Shown: piece by piece, positions 8,746-18,153 of the stretch
Position numbering within the stretch: position 1 is the first letter of the stretch
How the letters are laid out: every line of letters begins with the position of its first letter
From: Bacillus sp. FJAT-26390
GTDB taxonomy: Bacteria > Bacillota > Bacilli > Paenibacillales > Paenibacillaceae
Assembly (NCBI RefSeq): GCF_001682865.1
Contig: NZ_MAQX01000034.1
Span: forward strand, 351,569 to 415,568
Length of the DNA stretch: 64,000 nucleotides
Direction of reading: 5' to 3'
Translations under genes and position numbers: made by a program
The notes under the pieces: generated by a model
What the model saw: only the letters and a program-made list of their open reading frames with translations
What the model was told of the DNA's origin: nothing
The model's database searches: none

Positions 8746-9588
8746 TTAACCAGTAAACTCTTGGACCCACTCGCCGTTCACATATCCTACGCCGATTTTC
8801 GTGAAGTTAGGGCTTAGAATGTTCGCGCGGTGACCAGCGCTATTCATCCATGCGGTCATAACCTCTTGCGGCGATCTTTGACCGGAAGCAATGTTCTCGC
8901 CGGCATAGGAATAAGTTACTCCGAAAGTATGCATCATATCAAAAGGCGAGCCGTAAGTCGGCGAAGTATGGCTGAAGTAGTTGTTTACATCCATATCTCT
9001 TGCTTTCTCTGTCGCTACTTTCGTAAGCAAAGCATCTGATTTCAAAGCCGACAATCCAGCTTTCGCACGTTCTTGGTTAACTAGGTCAAATACTTGAGTT
9101 TGGAATGTGCCTGTCGTAGTACCACTTCCAGTGTTGCCTCCAGTTGAAGTGCCTGGATTAGTTGTAGTACCTGTTCCTGGCTTCGTTGTTGTACCAGAGC
9201 CGCTGCCTGTACCTGTGCTAGGCTTCGTAACTGTGCCAGTGCCTGTACCAGGTTTTGTTACCGTACCCGAACCAGTGCCAGGTTTTGTTACTGTGCCTGT
9301 ACCAGTTCCCGGATTAGTTGTGCCTGTATTTCCATTAGCTCCGCCAGTCGGGAATTGAATCGTACCGCCATTTAGCAGCTTGCTAAGATCTATGCCATAT
9401 TTATCTGCGATCTGTTTAATCATATCTGGGTTAATCGTGTTAATGCCAACAGGGCAGTTCTGAAAGGTGGAGTATGTTTTCACAGCCGGTGCTGCACCTG
9501 CCGTTGGAGCCGTAAAACCTACGCCTGCGCCGATTACTGTTGCTGCTAGTATGCCTGCGACACCTACACGTATTGGTTGCATCTTCAT
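8746..9588 (-). CDS. Secreted CAP-domain (YkwD-like) protein with repetitive Gly/Thr/Pro linker
   Basis: A 280-residue protein with a signal peptide (about 1-33). Residues ~34-80 form a short domain with FQNCPVGIN and DKYGIDLSKLL. A low-complexity linker of tandem 9-residue units such as GTGTVTKPG (about 90-160) leads to a C-terminal CAP/SCP domain (about 164-280) with NYFSHTSPTYGS and GHRANILSPNFTKIGVGY. CAP proteins of this type are secreted in Bacilli, some during sporulation; biochemical role is unsettled. AGGAGG precedes the ATG. Confidence 0.9.
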   Translation of the reverse strand: MKMQPIRVGVAGILAATVIGAGVGFTAPTAGAAPAVKTYSTFQNCPVGINTINPDMIKQIADKYGIDLSKLLNGGTIQFPTGGANGNTGTTNPGTGTGTVTKPGTGSGTVTKPGTGTGTVTKPSTGTGSGSGTTTKPGTGTTTNPGTSTGGNTGSGTTTGTFQTQVFDLVNQERAKAGLSALKSDALLTKVATEKARDMDVNNYFSHTSPTYGSPFDMMHTFGVTYSYAGENIASGQRSPQEVMTAWMNSAGHRANILSPNFTKIGVGYVNGEWVQEFTG

Positions 9589-9823
9589 GAATAATTCCTC
9601 CTATAATAAGATAAGTTTTTTTAAACTCAACGACTGCGGGCTGAGCTGTTTATCAGCTGCACGTTCGTTTTGTTTGCGTGTTGTTCTTCCTGACGCCACT
9701 TATCTTACCATGGGGTTTTGGCTGTTTCATGACACAAAAACTGGATATAGACGAAAAATAGCTTGCAAAACAGCACCATTACTGCTTTATGAGAATATGC
9801 TAATGACCGTTTTTAGCTGTTTT

Positions 9824-10513
9824 TTAGAGTTGACCGCTTGCTTTTCGCAGCTCATTTGCCAGTCGATGTATCTCGTCGCGCTCCGCTTTGGAGCTGGCGG
9901 CAAACCATGCAGGCGACAACCAATTAGAGATAATTTTGTTCGCGTCCGCTGGACTCATGTCAACATTCCTCCAATCACGAACAAGCTCTAGGAAGGATGT
10001 TTTGTTAACCGAGCTTCCTGGACAAGATTTGCCCGGGTTCATTTCACGGTGAAATTTAATTTGAGCTTCCGGCAGCTTCCACATCGTCATTATGCTGCTT
10101 GTAAGCTTAACGGCTGTAGCCAATTGAGCACCTTCAAGCTTTTCAGCGCCGACATCAAAATTTCCGATCATTTCGAACATAAACGGATGGATGCGATCGT
10201 TATCCGGGTCGTTGTAGCCGACCGCCGAAGCTGGCGCTTCGAGCAAGGAGCGTCCCTCCCAGATATAACCGTCCGGATCTATGGTCGCGTGCTGCGCGAT
10301 GTCGCCCCAATTTTGCGTGACCGCATGAAAACGCCACATCGCCTGTATGATCTTCATTTTATCGCTCGCCTTGCGATAATCAGCTATCGTCGGCTTCCAT
10401 GTGCCATGCACATGGACCTGCGAGAATTTTACCTGTGATACGAATGGCTTTAAGTAATCCACATACTCAGCAAACGTGAATCTACGGAAGTATTTGCGTT
10501 CAACAGCCATCAT
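9824..10513 (-). CDS. N-acetylmuramoyl-L-alanine amidase (Amidase_2/PGRP fold)
   Basis: A 229-residue protein without signal peptide. The amidase domain spans about residues 20-175. Probable zinc ligands are the His in VHVHGTW and the His and Cys of FHREMNPGKSCPG. The C-terminal 45 residues form a separate helical segment with NWLSPAWFAA, similar to cell-wall targeting tails of phage-like endolysins. ATG 10513 is preferred over the upstream GTG, which overlaps the ribosome-binding site GGGAG. Lack of a signal peptide and absence of nearby phage genes leave its export route open. Confidence 0.85.
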   Translation of the reverse strand: MMAVERKYFRRFTFAEYVDYLKPFVSQVKFSQVHVHGTWKPTIADYRKASDKMKIIQAMWRFHAVTQNWGDIAQHATIDPDGYIWEGRSLLEAPASAVGYNDPDNDRIHPFMFEMIGNFDVGAEKLEGAQLATAVKLTSSIMTMWKLPEAQIKFHREMNPGKSCPGSSVNKTSFLELVRDWRNVDMSPADANKIISNWLSPAWFAASSKAERDEIHRLANELRKASGQL

Positions 10514-10585
10514 GTTCACTCCCTTTCTGTAAACTCATTGCAATAGCATATGCGGTGCGCAATGGGCCCGAAACGGCAGACAAGC

Positions 10586-10623
10586 AAAAAAGCAAGCTGC
10601 GGTTACTACCCGTAGCTTGCTTC
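10586..10623 (-). terminator. Terminator of PadR/HAAS/DUF4097 operon
   Basis: Minus-strand stem AAGCAAGCT-CGG / CCG-AGCTTGCTT followed by TTTTTT. Confidence 0.88.
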
Positions 10624-10653
10624 CTATAAATGCGGATAGGCGCTGTCTGCTCG

Positions 10654-11490
10654 TTATCTGCTGCCGAGCTTCACGTTGCCTACATCAGACTTAATAGCAA
10701 TCTGAATATCTCCGTTTCCGATTTTTCCTTCTATAATACTTTTGGAGTCATTGGTATCGGTAAAGCCCGCCCATTCAACCTTGCTGCTTCCTACGTCCTT
10801 CTGAATGTGTATAGCAGCTGATTGCGGTTGTTTGTCTACATTAATGGTCACATTGCCGGTGTCCGATTCCAAAGCAATATCACCGTGAAGCTCATCATTT
10901 TCTATGCGTATATTGCCGGTATCCGTTTCGCCCTTGATACTGCCTACGCCATCCGTAAAGGTAACGTTGCCGGTGTCCGTATCAAACAGGATTTCTTTAA
11001 AGCTGTAGTTAGACACTTTCAAATTACCGGTGTCGAGTTTCAACTTTAAGTTTTCCGCTTCCATCTGCTCAATCGTAATATTGCCGGTGTCCGTATTGAT
11101 ATCGACGGTATCCCACACCTTCTCTGGAAGTTCTATCGTCAGCTTTAAATTAATAATCGAGATGCCGAAGGTGAAGCTGTTTTTGGTGTTGCCTTCAATA
11201 TAAAGCGTATCGCCCTTCTGATCTGCTTTTAGCACTATTTTATCTTTATATTGGGCACTGGCATTGCCTTCGAGCCGCAATTGAATATCATCCGAGGTGC
11301 CACGTACAAAATTCACGCTGAACGTATCCGTCTTCGCATAAATCGATTTAAGAGATGAGGCATCAACCGTCTTTTCCAGCAAATAGGGATCACCTTTAAA
11401 CTTCGTCAAATCGTTTTTGCCAAAAACAAAAAATGCACAGAGCACCCCAACGCCCAGCATAATTAAAGCGAAAGCTGCTAGCTTCTTCAT
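10654..11490 (-). CDS. DUF4097 (LiaG-like) anchored beta-helix protein
   Basis: A 278-residue protein with an N-terminal membrane anchor (about residues 4-24). The rest is a repetitive beta structure in which DTGN recurs about every 20 residues (DTGNITI, DTGNLKV, DTGNVTF, DTGNIRI, DTGNVTI), typical of DUF4097 adhesin-like solenoids. It overlaps the upstream HAAS gene by four bases and is the last gene of a PadR-led operon. These three-gene modules are linked in the literature to envelope stress and membrane homeostasis; the extracellular beta-helix may be the sensor or effector (inference). Confidence 0.88.
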   Translation of the reverse strand: MKKLAAFALIMLGVGVLCAFFVFGKNDLTKFKGDPYLLEKTVDASSLKSIYAKTDTFSVNFVRGTSDDIQLRLEGNASAQYKDKIVLKADQKGDTLYIEGNTKNSFTFGISIINLKLTIELPEKVWDTVDINTDTGNITIEQMEAENLKLKLDTGNLKVSNYSFKEILFDTDTGNVTFTDGVGSIKGETDTGNIRIENDELHGDIALESDTGNVTINVDKQPQSAAIHIQKDVGSSKVEWAGFTDTNDSKSIIEGKIGNGDIQIAIKSDVGNVKLGSR

Positions 11491-12044
11491 TTGTTATTCC
11501 CCTTTACGATTCTTGTGTTGAATTTCAAATATTTTAAAGTCATCTTATAGAAGGAAGCCGTTAGAGCCTTCAAGCCGATGATGAGCAAGATCGTAAGCGA
11601 GGTCGTTATCAAACCTAGCGTCAAAGCCTGAGGAAGTGTAAACGTCCCGTTCCATATGCTCTCTACGACGATTCCTACGCCTGCAATCCCGAGTGCAGCA
11701 GCGGTAGCCCATAATGAGATTAATACAGCAGCTAGCGCCAAGTAAGGGCCTAATATGAAAATAATGTTGAATAGTCCCAGGCTTACCGTCGCAAACACCG
11801 CACGGGACAGCTTGCCGAAGCTGTTATTCGTCTCGGCCTGGCCTACCCGGTAGCCAAGCAGCAGCTCGTTTGCAATGATTTTTGGATCTCCCAGCTCGCG
11901 GGCCGCATCCTCTTCGCTCTGGCCATTTTCCACCGCTTGCTGGAAATGGATATAATAATCATACAGCCACTCTTTGCGCTGCGGCTCCGGTATTTTATAA
12001 AGCATGCTCTCTAGCTCCATCATATATCGATCTCTTGTCGTCAT
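11487..12044 (-). CDS. HAAS/DUF1700 domain membrane protein
   Basis: A 185-residue protein. Residues ~1-70 form the HAAS helical domain (LESMLYKIPEPQRKEWLYDY, then DPKIIANELL), and two to three membrane segments follow (about 80-175). HAAS domains are nearly always encoded next to PadR regulators and DUF4097 proteins and probably interact with PadR. It overlaps both neighbours by four bases, so translational coupling is likely. Confidence 0.88.
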   Translation of the reverse strand: MTTRDRYMMELESMLYKIPEPQRKEWLYDYYIHFQQAVENGQSEEDAARELGDPKIIANELLLGYRVGQAETNNSFGKLSRAVFATVSLGLFNIIFILGPYLALAAVLISLWATAAALGIAGVGIVVESIWNGTFTLPQALTLGLITTSLTILLIIGLKALTASFYKMTLKYLKFNTRIVKGNNK

Positions 12045-12361
12045 GGCTTTAGTCCTTCCTCTACGATTTCATTTACGGCTCTTGTGAAATTTTCCCACTC
12101 CGCGATCAGCTGGCGCATATGGCTCCAGCCTTCCGGTGTCAAATGATAATACTTTCGCGGAGGCCCTTCGGTTGATTCCTTCAAATAAGTAGAGAAGTAG
12201 CCATCCTGTGTCAATCTGCTAAGAAGCGGATAGACGCTGCCAACTGCTACTTCGAATTTCTCGGATATTTTAACTGCCAGCTCATAGCCGTAGCGATCCC
12301 CTCTTGTAGCCAGAACAAGCACGCATACTTCAAGCACGCCCTTTTTAAACTGAATGTTCAT
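12041..12361 (-). CDS. PadR family transcriptional regulator
   Basis: A 106-residue winged-helix regulator. The sequence KKGVLEVCVLVLATRGDRYG is the PadR N-terminal helix, followed by the recognition helix and VGSVYPLLSRLTQDGY; the C-terminal helix mediates dimers. It is first in a three-gene operon and probably represses its own promoter, where short palindromes sit at 12424-12447. GGAGGACAAG precedes the ATG. Confidence 0.92.
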   Translation of the reverse strand: MNIQFKKGVLEVCVLVLATRGDRYGYELAVKISEKFEVAVGSVYPLLSRLTQDGYFSTYLKESTEGPPRKYYHLTPEGWSHMRQLIAEWENFTRAVNEIVEEGLKP

Positions 12362-12423
12362 TTCTTGTCCTCCATTAGTGAATTCAAGTTATCCTGCCTC
12401 ATCTGCTCCACTATGAAGCATAA

Positions 12424-12447
12424 CTCACTATTCACTATTATAGTATA
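12424..12447 (-). promoter_or_regulatory. Probable promoter/operator of PadR operon
   Basis: The minus strand has overlapping -10-like hexamers TATACT (12442-12447) and TATAAT (12437-12442). The same stretch contains the palindrome ACTATTATAGT (12434-12444) and repeated CACTATTCACTATT. No clear -35 was found. Confidence 0.5.
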
Positions 12448-12514
12448 GCATCGTGCGCGAATTCGCTGTTTTGTATAATTTACCACATACTATTCTGCAA
12501 TACAAGATAGTGTG

Positions 12515-12566
12515 TAAAAAATAATACCTCCGGGCTGCCGGCTCTCGCCAGCCTCTCGGAGGTATC
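12515..12566 (-). terminator. Terminator of oxidoreductase/epimerase operon
   Basis: Minus-strand stem ATACCTCCG / CGGAGGTAT with an inner GGCTGG/CCGGCAGCC pairing, then ATTTTTTAC. Confidence 0.88.
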
Positions 12567-12574
12567 GATAAAAA

Positions 12575-13597
12575 TTAGTTTACGCTGATAAACTTGCCAG
12601 TCGCTTGTGATTCGAATGCGCACAAAATAACTTTCAAGGATGCACGGCCGTCTTCGCCGCTTACAGCAGGCGTAGTGTTCGTTAGAATGCTTTCCAAGAA
12701 AGCATCAACAACACCGCTAGTCTCTTGCTTGTCGTTAGTCGAGATTGCGCCTACTTTATGCTTCTCAACCGTACCGTTGCGCAGTTCAACGATCACTTGA
12801 TCGTCAGGGTGCGTGCCGATTTTCATAACGCCGTTCTCGCACCATAGAATCGTGCTGTTGTCTTCGCCTTTGTAGTAAGTCCAGCTTGCTACAAGGGTGC
12901 CGATTGCGCCGCTCTTCATGCGAAGCAAGCAGGATGCGTTATCATCAACTTCCGTGCCTTTTTTGTCAAGCGTGCCAACAAAACCAGCAACCTCGGAAAC
13001 TTCATCGTCAAGCATCCAGCGGATAAGATCGGATTTGTGAACGCCAAGGTCGCCCATTGCGCCCATAATCGCTTCCGGCTTGCGGAAGAACCAGCTGTTC
13101 GCGCCGTCGATGCTCCAGCCATCCGGTCCTGGGTGGCCGAACGATGTGCGGAATGTAAGTACTTTGCCAAGGATGCCTGATTGCAGCACTTGCTTAGCTT
13201 TAACATGCGGCGGCATGAAACGTTGGTTGTGGCCAACCATCAAATGAACGCCGTTTTTCTTAGCAGCTTCGATCATCGCTTCCGCTTCTTCGTCTGTAAC
13301 AGCCATCGGCTTCTCAACAAGCACGTGAGCGCCAGCGTTAGCTGCAGTAATGGACATAGGCGCGTGAAGCGCGTTTGGCGTACATACGCTTACCGCATCC
13401 GGTTTAATTTCTGCAAGCATGGTTTCAAAATCCGCAAAAGCTTTGCCGCCATGCAGATTAGCGTAATGCTCAGCACGCTCGATAATCGGATCTACGAAAG
13501 CTACAAGCTCAACATTTTCATGAGCTGCATATTCCGGAATGTGGCGATATTTAGAAATAGAACCGCAACCTACAACTGCTACGCGAACTTTTGACAT
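12575..13597 (-). CDS. Gfo/Idh/MocA family NAD(P)-dependent oxidoreductase
   Basis: A 340-residue enzyme. The Rossmann motif VAVVGCGSISKYRHIP starts at residue 5; the family catalytic motif EKPMAVT lies near residue 96, and GHNQRFMP near 120. The second domain is the GFO/IDH C-terminal fold. Members oxidise or epimerise sugars and inositols. It is downstream of a sugar phosphate isomerase/epimerase-type gene with a 31-nt gap, a pair often found in inositol or keto-sugar pathways. The substrate cannot be told. Confidence 0.9.
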   Translation of the reverse strand: MSKVRVAVVGCGSISKYRHIPEYAAHENVELVAFVDPIIERAEHYANLHGGKAFADFETMLAEIKPDAVSVCTPNALHAPMSITAANAGAHVLVEKPMAVTDEEAEAMIEAAKKNGVHLMVGHNQRFMPPHVKAKQVLQSGILGKVLTFRTSFGHPGPDGWSIDGANSWFFRKPEAIMGAMGDLGVHKSDLIRWMLDDEVSEVAGFVGTLDKKGTEVDDNASCLLRMKSGAIGTLVASWTYYKGEDNSTILWCENGVMKIGTHPDDQVIVELRNGTVEKHKVGAISTNDKQETSGVVDAFLESILTNTTPAVSGEDGRASLKVILCAFESQATGKFISVN

Positions 13598-13628
13598 AAT
13601 GATTTTCCCCTGCCTATTCTAGATTAAT

Positions 13629-14399
13629 TTATTTGTTTAAAAAATTGGATTTCAACCATTCCATGCTTTCTGCCACGGCCTCAAGAGGCGGGTTCGCGCA
13701 TGTATCCTGCTCAACGATAATCCATTCAACGGATGCTTGCGAAGCAGCCTCAATGATTGGCAGAAGCGGCAAATCGCCGCGGCCTAGCTCAACCGTATCG
13801 ATTTGCTGGCCTTTCTCGCCGCCGCGGAAATCTTTCAAATGAAGAAGCGGCAAACGACCAGCGTATTTTGCGATGTAAGCAAGCGGATCTACGCCGGAAT
13901 ATTGCACCCAGCCGATATCCATTTCAACCTGCAAGTATTGTGGAGCAATGCGCTCGTACAATGCATCGAATACGATTTGACCGTCGATTTCCACTTCAAA
14001 TTCAAATTCATGGTTGTGGTAAGCGAAAGTAATGCCTGCTTCACGGAAACGCTTTCCATACTCTTCAAATTTGACGAGATGGCCGCGCCATGCTTCCGTA
14101 TCGCGAGCGTCGGCTGGAAGCCAAGGGCAGATCGCATATTTTGCGCCGATCGTTTGAAGATAAGCGATTTCCTCTTCAAGGTTGCCTTCAAGAAGATGCA
14201 AGCCGATGTGGCTTCCGATTGCTTTCAAGTTTAGTTCTTGAAGCAAATCGCGCATCGCTTCTGCTTTGATATCTCCGTAGCCGGCAAATTCAACGCCTTC
14301 ATAGCCCATTGCGGCAACTTTGCGAAGCGTGCCTTCAAAATCCTGCGCCGTAGCGTCGCGTAATGTGTACAACTGCAAACCAACATTCATTCTTGTCAT
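13629..14399 (-). CDS. Sugar phosphate isomerase/epimerase (xylose isomerase-like TIM barrel)
   Basis: A 256-residue TIM-barrel protein. It begins NVGLQLYTLRD, with GYEGVEFAGYGD after the first strand. Metal-site residues include FAYHNHEFEFE (about 143-153), VEMDIGW (about 177) and LLHLKD (about 205), as in the IolE/IolI and xylose isomerase superfamily. It is probably cotranscribed with the MocA-like oxidoreductase. The GH31 gene upstream is separated by a terminator, so it may be a separate transcript. Confidence 0.88.
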   Translation of the reverse strand: MTRMNVGLQLYTLRDATAQDFEGTLRKVAAMGYEGVEFAGYGDIKAEAMRDLLQELNLKAIGSHIGLHLLEGNLEEEIAYLQTIGAKYAICPWLPADARDTEAWRGHLVKFEEYGKRFREAGITFAYHNHEFEFEVEIDGQIVFDALYERIAPQYLQVEMDIGWVQYSGVDPLAYIAKYAGRLPLLHLKDFRGGEKGQQIDTVELGRGDLPLLPIIEAASQASVEWIIVEQDTCANPPLEAVAESMEWLKSNFLNK

Positions 14400-14543
14400 G
14401 TGAGCTGCACTCCTTATATTTGTTATTTTTGATATATCTGATTTTGCTTTACGCCTTTCATTATATCGACAGTTTCATACGAAAAACAGTTGTTTTATTA
14501 GCCTTTTCTTATGCGATTTTGGTCAATGCTTGTTTTACGGGCT

Positions 14544-14602
14544 AAAAAAAGAAGAGCAGCTCCGATATCGTCAGCATAGAGCCGTGACAGAGCTGCTCTC
14601 CC
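14544..14602 (-). terminator. Terminator of GH31 gene
   Basis: Minus-strand stem GAGAGCAGCTC / GAGCTGCTCTTC followed by TTTTTTT. Confidence 0.88.
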
Positions 14603-14607
14603 CTTCC

Positions 14608-16929
14608 TTAAATATTAATCGTGAACGCCAATTGCTTAGCGCTAGGTGATAGTTTAGCCGTATTGCCATTTATCTCAGCTTCCGCACCTTCTAATGAGAC
14701 GATGTCTCCAAGTCCTTTGAGCGCGATTGAGAATGGTTTGCCGCTTCCATCGACTTTGACGGAGATCGCTCCGCCTTGGCGGCTTGCCGTTACCGTAAGT
14801 TCAGTCGCGCCTTTTACATCACGAACGATCGTAGATGCCGCTTTGCCATCCTCAAGGTTGTGCAGCTCTAGGCATACGCCGTCCGCATAGTCGTAATCTG
14901 GACGAACATCATTTGCCCCTAGCGCAATAATCGAGTTCGGGCGTACAAATAACGGAAGGCTGAAGAAATCATAGTTCTCCTTGCGCCATGATCCGCCCTC
15001 TACGATTTCGCCGGACAGCAGATGCGTCCATTTGCCCGCTGGCAAATAATAAGTCACGTTGCCTTGCTCATTAAAGATTGGAGCTACGAGCAAGGAGTCG
15101 CCCAGCATATACTGACGATCAAGAATTTCACTTGTCGGATCTTCCGGGAATTCAAGCACCATGGCGCGCATCGAAGGCAAACCAAGCTCGGTTGCTTGAA
15201 CAGCCGTATTAAATAAATAAGGCATAATGCGGCATTTCAGCTTCGTGAAGAAGCGTGTTACGTCAACCGCTTCGGTATCATATGCCCAAGGCACCCGGTA
15301 TGATTTGCTTCCATGCAGGCGGCTGTGGCTCGAAAGCAAGCCAAAAGCGAGCCAACGCTTAAATACATGCTCAGGCGCCGTATTTTCAAATCCGCCAATG
15401 TCGTGGCTCCAGAAGCCAAAGCCTGAGATGCCCAGCGACAAGCCGCCGCGAAGGCTTTCCGCCATCGACTCGTAATCGGCATAACAATCTCCGCCCCAGT
15501 GAACAGGGAATTTTTGACCGCCGGCAGTAGCGGAACGCGCGAACAAAGCCGCTTCGTTTTTGCCTAGCTTCTCCTCCAGCACTTCAAACACCACTTTATT
15601 ATAAAGCTGCGTGTAATAGTTATGCATTTTCATCGGATCCGAGCCGTCTGAATAAACGACATCCGTTGGGATACGCTCGCCGAAATCCGTTTTGAAGCTG
15701 TCTACGCCCATGTCTACAAGATCGCGCAGGTAGCTCGCGTACCACTCGCAAGCCGCTGGGTTCGTGAAATCAACTAGCGCCATGCCCGGCTGCCACAAAT
15801 CCCACTGCCATACGTCTCCGTTTGCTTTCTTCACTAAATAGCCGTTTTGTCTGCCTTCCTCGAACAAGCGCGAGCGCTGCGCGATATAAGGATTAATCCA
15901 AACGCAAATTTTGAGTCCTTTCGCTTTCAAACGGGCAAGCATACCGACTGGGTCCGGGAAAACACGCTCATCCCATTTGAAATCCGTCCAGTGGAATTCG
16001 CGCATCCAGAAGCAGTCAAAATGGAACACATGCAGCGGCAGATCGCGCTCAGCCATGCCGTCAACGAAGGAATTAACCGTCGCTTCGTCATAGTTTGTCG
16101 TGAATGACGTCGTCAGCCATAGACCAAACGTCCATGCCGGCGGCAGCGATGGCTTGCCTGTCAGATCGGTATATTTGTTAAGCACATCCTTCATGCTTGG
16201 ACCGTCGATAATAAAATATTCGAGCGATTCGCCCGTAACGCTGAATTGTACCTTCTTCACTTTCTCGGAAGCGATCTCAAACGAAACGAGCTCCGGGTGA
16301 TTGACGAATACGCCGTAGCCTTTGTTCGTGATGTAGAAAGGTACGTTTTTGTAGGATTGCTCGGAGCTTGTGCCTCCGTCCTTGTTCCAAAGATCAACGA
16401 CCTGGCCGTTTTTAACGAATGGCGTAAAACGCTCGCCTAAGCCATACACCCACTCGCCAACGCCAACATCCAGTTCCTCGCGCATAAACGTGTTGCCATT
16501 GTCTTCTTTAATGTAAGCCATCGATTTTTGCGTGCTGCCCGTAATGCGTTCGCCGCCGCGGTAGAAATCGACTGCCCATACCGGGCCTTTACGGATATGA
16601 ACGCTCAAATTGCCGCTTGTTAGAACGGCTTCTTCATCGTTTTCTTCAATAATGACATGATCGCCGGTTTGCGAGGATAACTCGAATGCCGGACCGCGTT
16701 TCACTACTCCCGCGTTATGCACGAGCTTCACGCCGATAATGCCTGGCAGCGGAGAATGAAAATGAACCGTTAACAGCATCGTATCCAGCATATTAGAGCG
16801 CGTTACGATTGGCTGCGGAGAGGCGTAAGCCGTCAGTTTTCCTTCCTTTTGCTCAAAATCATGGACCTGTACTGCTCCTAATACTTTGTATTCATCACGA
16901 ATGAGCCAGTTGCCGTCTGTAAATTTCAT
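14608..16929 (-). CDS. Glycoside hydrolase family 31 alpha-xylosidase (YicI-like)
   Basis: A 773-residue cytoplasmic enzyme, close to the 772 residues of E. coli YicI. The nucleophile motif KTDFGE places Asp at residue 415 and HWGGDC places the acid/base Asp at 481, almost the same numbering as YicI (416 and 482). It probably releases xylose from xyloglucan-type or isoprimeverose oligosaccharides. Start ATG 16927-16929 is preferred: AGGAAGG lies 12 nt upstream, while the longer TTG start at 16941 abuts it. A divergent AraC regulator starts 171 nt upstream. Confidence 0.92.
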   Translation of the reverse strand: MKFTDGNWLIRDEYKVLGAVQVHDFEQKEGKLTAYASPQPIVTRSNMLDTMLLTVHFHSPLPGIIGVKLVHNAGVVKRGPAFELSSQTGDHVIIEENDEEAVLTSGNLSVHIRKGPVWAVDFYRGGERITGSTQKSMAYIKEDNGNTFMREELDVGVGEWVYGLGERFTPFVKNGQVVDLWNKDGGTSSEQSYKNVPFYITNKGYGVFVNHPELVSFEIASEKVKKVQFSVTGESLEYFIIDGPSMKDVLNKYTDLTGKPSLPPAWTFGLWLTTSFTTNYDEATVNSFVDGMAERDLPLHVFHFDCFWMREFHWTDFKWDERVFPDPVGMLARLKAKGLKICVWINPYIAQRSRLFEEGRQNGYLVKKANGDVWQWDLWQPGMALVDFTNPAACEWYASYLRDLVDMGVDSFKTDFGERIPTDVVYSDGSDPMKMHNYYTQLYNKVVFEVLEEKLGKNEAALFARSATAGGQKFPVHWGGDCYADYESMAESLRGGLSLGISGFGFWSHDIGGFENTAPEHVFKRWLAFGLLSSHSRLHGSKSYRVPWAYDTEAVDVTRFFTKLKCRIMPYLFNTAVQATELGLPSMRAMVLEFPEDPTSEILDRQYMLGDSLLVAPIFNEQGNVTYYLPAGKWTHLLSGEIVEGGSWRKENYDFFSLPLFVRPNSIIALGANDVRPDYDYADGVCLELHNLEDGKAASTIVRDVKGATELTVTASRQGGAISVKVDGSGKPFSIALKGLGDIVSLEGAEAEINGNTAKLSPSAKQLAFTINI

Positions 16930-17100
16930 GGACTGAACCAACCTTCCTGTTTTGTTTTATTTGCTTTCTTATATAATTGCATTATACTGATAGTTAATCG
17001 CACAAATCTAACAAAATCATGCTCATCTATAGCACTATTCTGACGATATGCCTCTTCAGATGCTATTCATCATGAATCAAACACAGGAGGCCCTTGCAAA

Positions 17101-18012
17101 ATGGATCAAACAACACGTCATTCATTAAAGGAAGACCGTCTACACGGTGACAATATGTTCCCGCTTGCAGCCTATTGGATTGAACATCATGAAGCCGGTG
17201 TCCCCGTCCTGGATTGTCACTGGCATGCCGAGGCTGAATTTTTTTATGTGCTTGAGGGCGAAGTGCTGTTTCAGGTAGATACCGATTATTTTCCTGTCCG
17301 GGCTGGCGAGGCGGTCTACATTGATGGCGGCGACATTCATGCCGGACATGCTCTTGGCGATAAAGCATGTTCGTTTTGCGCCATTGTGTTCGATACGCAT
17401 TTGCTTGCGAGCGCAAGCTTTGATGCCGTGCAGGAACGCTACATCTCACCGCTTCAAGATAAGAAACGAACGTTTCCGAGACATATTCAGCCGAAGACGG
17501 ATTGGGAGCGTGCGCTGCTTCATCATTTGCAAAGCATCATGAACGTTTATGAGAGCCAGCCCCCCGGTCTTGAGACGGCGGTGAAGGGCCGCTTCTATTT
17601 AATGCTCCACGAGATCGCAGCGGTCGGAGCCTGCTGCAACCGCAGCGAAACAAGCATGTCTGACTCAACTAAGATTGACAGGCTGAAGAAGGCCATCGAA
17701 TATATGCAGCAAAACTTCCACCGTCCCATCCGAATCGCAGAAATCGCCGATCAGATTCCGATGAGCGAGGGACAATTTTGCCGATTTTTCAAGACGATGA
17801 CCAGGCAAACGCCTATTGAGTATTTGAATGCCTATCGGATTAGGCAAGCGACCGAGCTGCTGCTCAGATCCGAGCTTAAGATATCGGCCGTAGCGCTGGA
17901 TGTCGGATTCGATCATATTAGTTATTTCGTTAAAGTATTTCGCAAAATGATGAAATGTACACCTTCGCAGTTCCGCAAAAAGCAGCTAGAAACGTTGGAA
18001 CGCAGACTATAG
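17101..18012 (+). CDS. AraC family regulator with cupin sensor domain
   Basis: A 303-residue regulator. Residues ~25-110 are a cupin (DCHWHAEAEFFYVLEGE and GGDIHAGHA), a likely sugar-binding domain. The C-terminal ~100 residues contain two helix-turn-helix motifs (IRIAEIADQIPMSEGQFCRF and ISAVALDVGFDHISYFVKVF). It is divergent from the GH31 gene and is the best candidate activator of that locus. ACAGGAGG precedes the ATG. Confidence 0.9.
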   Translation: MDQTTRHSLKEDRLHGDNMFPLAAYWIEHHEAGVPVLDCHWHAEAEFFYVLEGEVLFQVDTDYFPVRAGEAVYIDGGDIHAGHALGDKACSFCAIVFDTHLLASASFDAVQERYISPLQDKKRTFPRHIQPKTDWERALLHHLQSIMNVYESQPPGLETAVKGRFYLMLHEIAAVGACCNRSETSMSDSTKIDRLKKAIEYMQQNFHRPIRIAEIADQIPMSEGQFCRFFKTMTRQTPIEYLNAYRIRQATELLLRSELKISAVALDVGFDHISYFVKVFRKMMKCTPSQFRKKQLETLERRL

Positions 18013-18051
18013 TTAGCAAAAAAGGCGCATTTATATGACTTTTTGCCAAAA

Positions 18052-18104
18052 GTTACAGCTTTGTAACCAAATACTCACCGAATTTTAAGAATTATTTAAT
18101 AATT
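18052..18104. promoter_or_regulatory. Two short inverted repeats
   Basis: GTTACAGCTTTGTAAC (18052-18067) and AATTATTTAATAATT (18090-18104) lie upstream of the small gene at 18154, possible operators. No protein partner is known. Confidence 0.35.
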
Positions 18105-18153
18105 GTCAGTTACACTATAAAAAAAATCCTTCGCGGGATGGAGGTCCATACTT

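Noticed and set aside
9824-10513. Prophage endolysin
   Set aside because: The amidase resembles one, but no holin or other phage gene lies nearby, so a prophage call is not supported.
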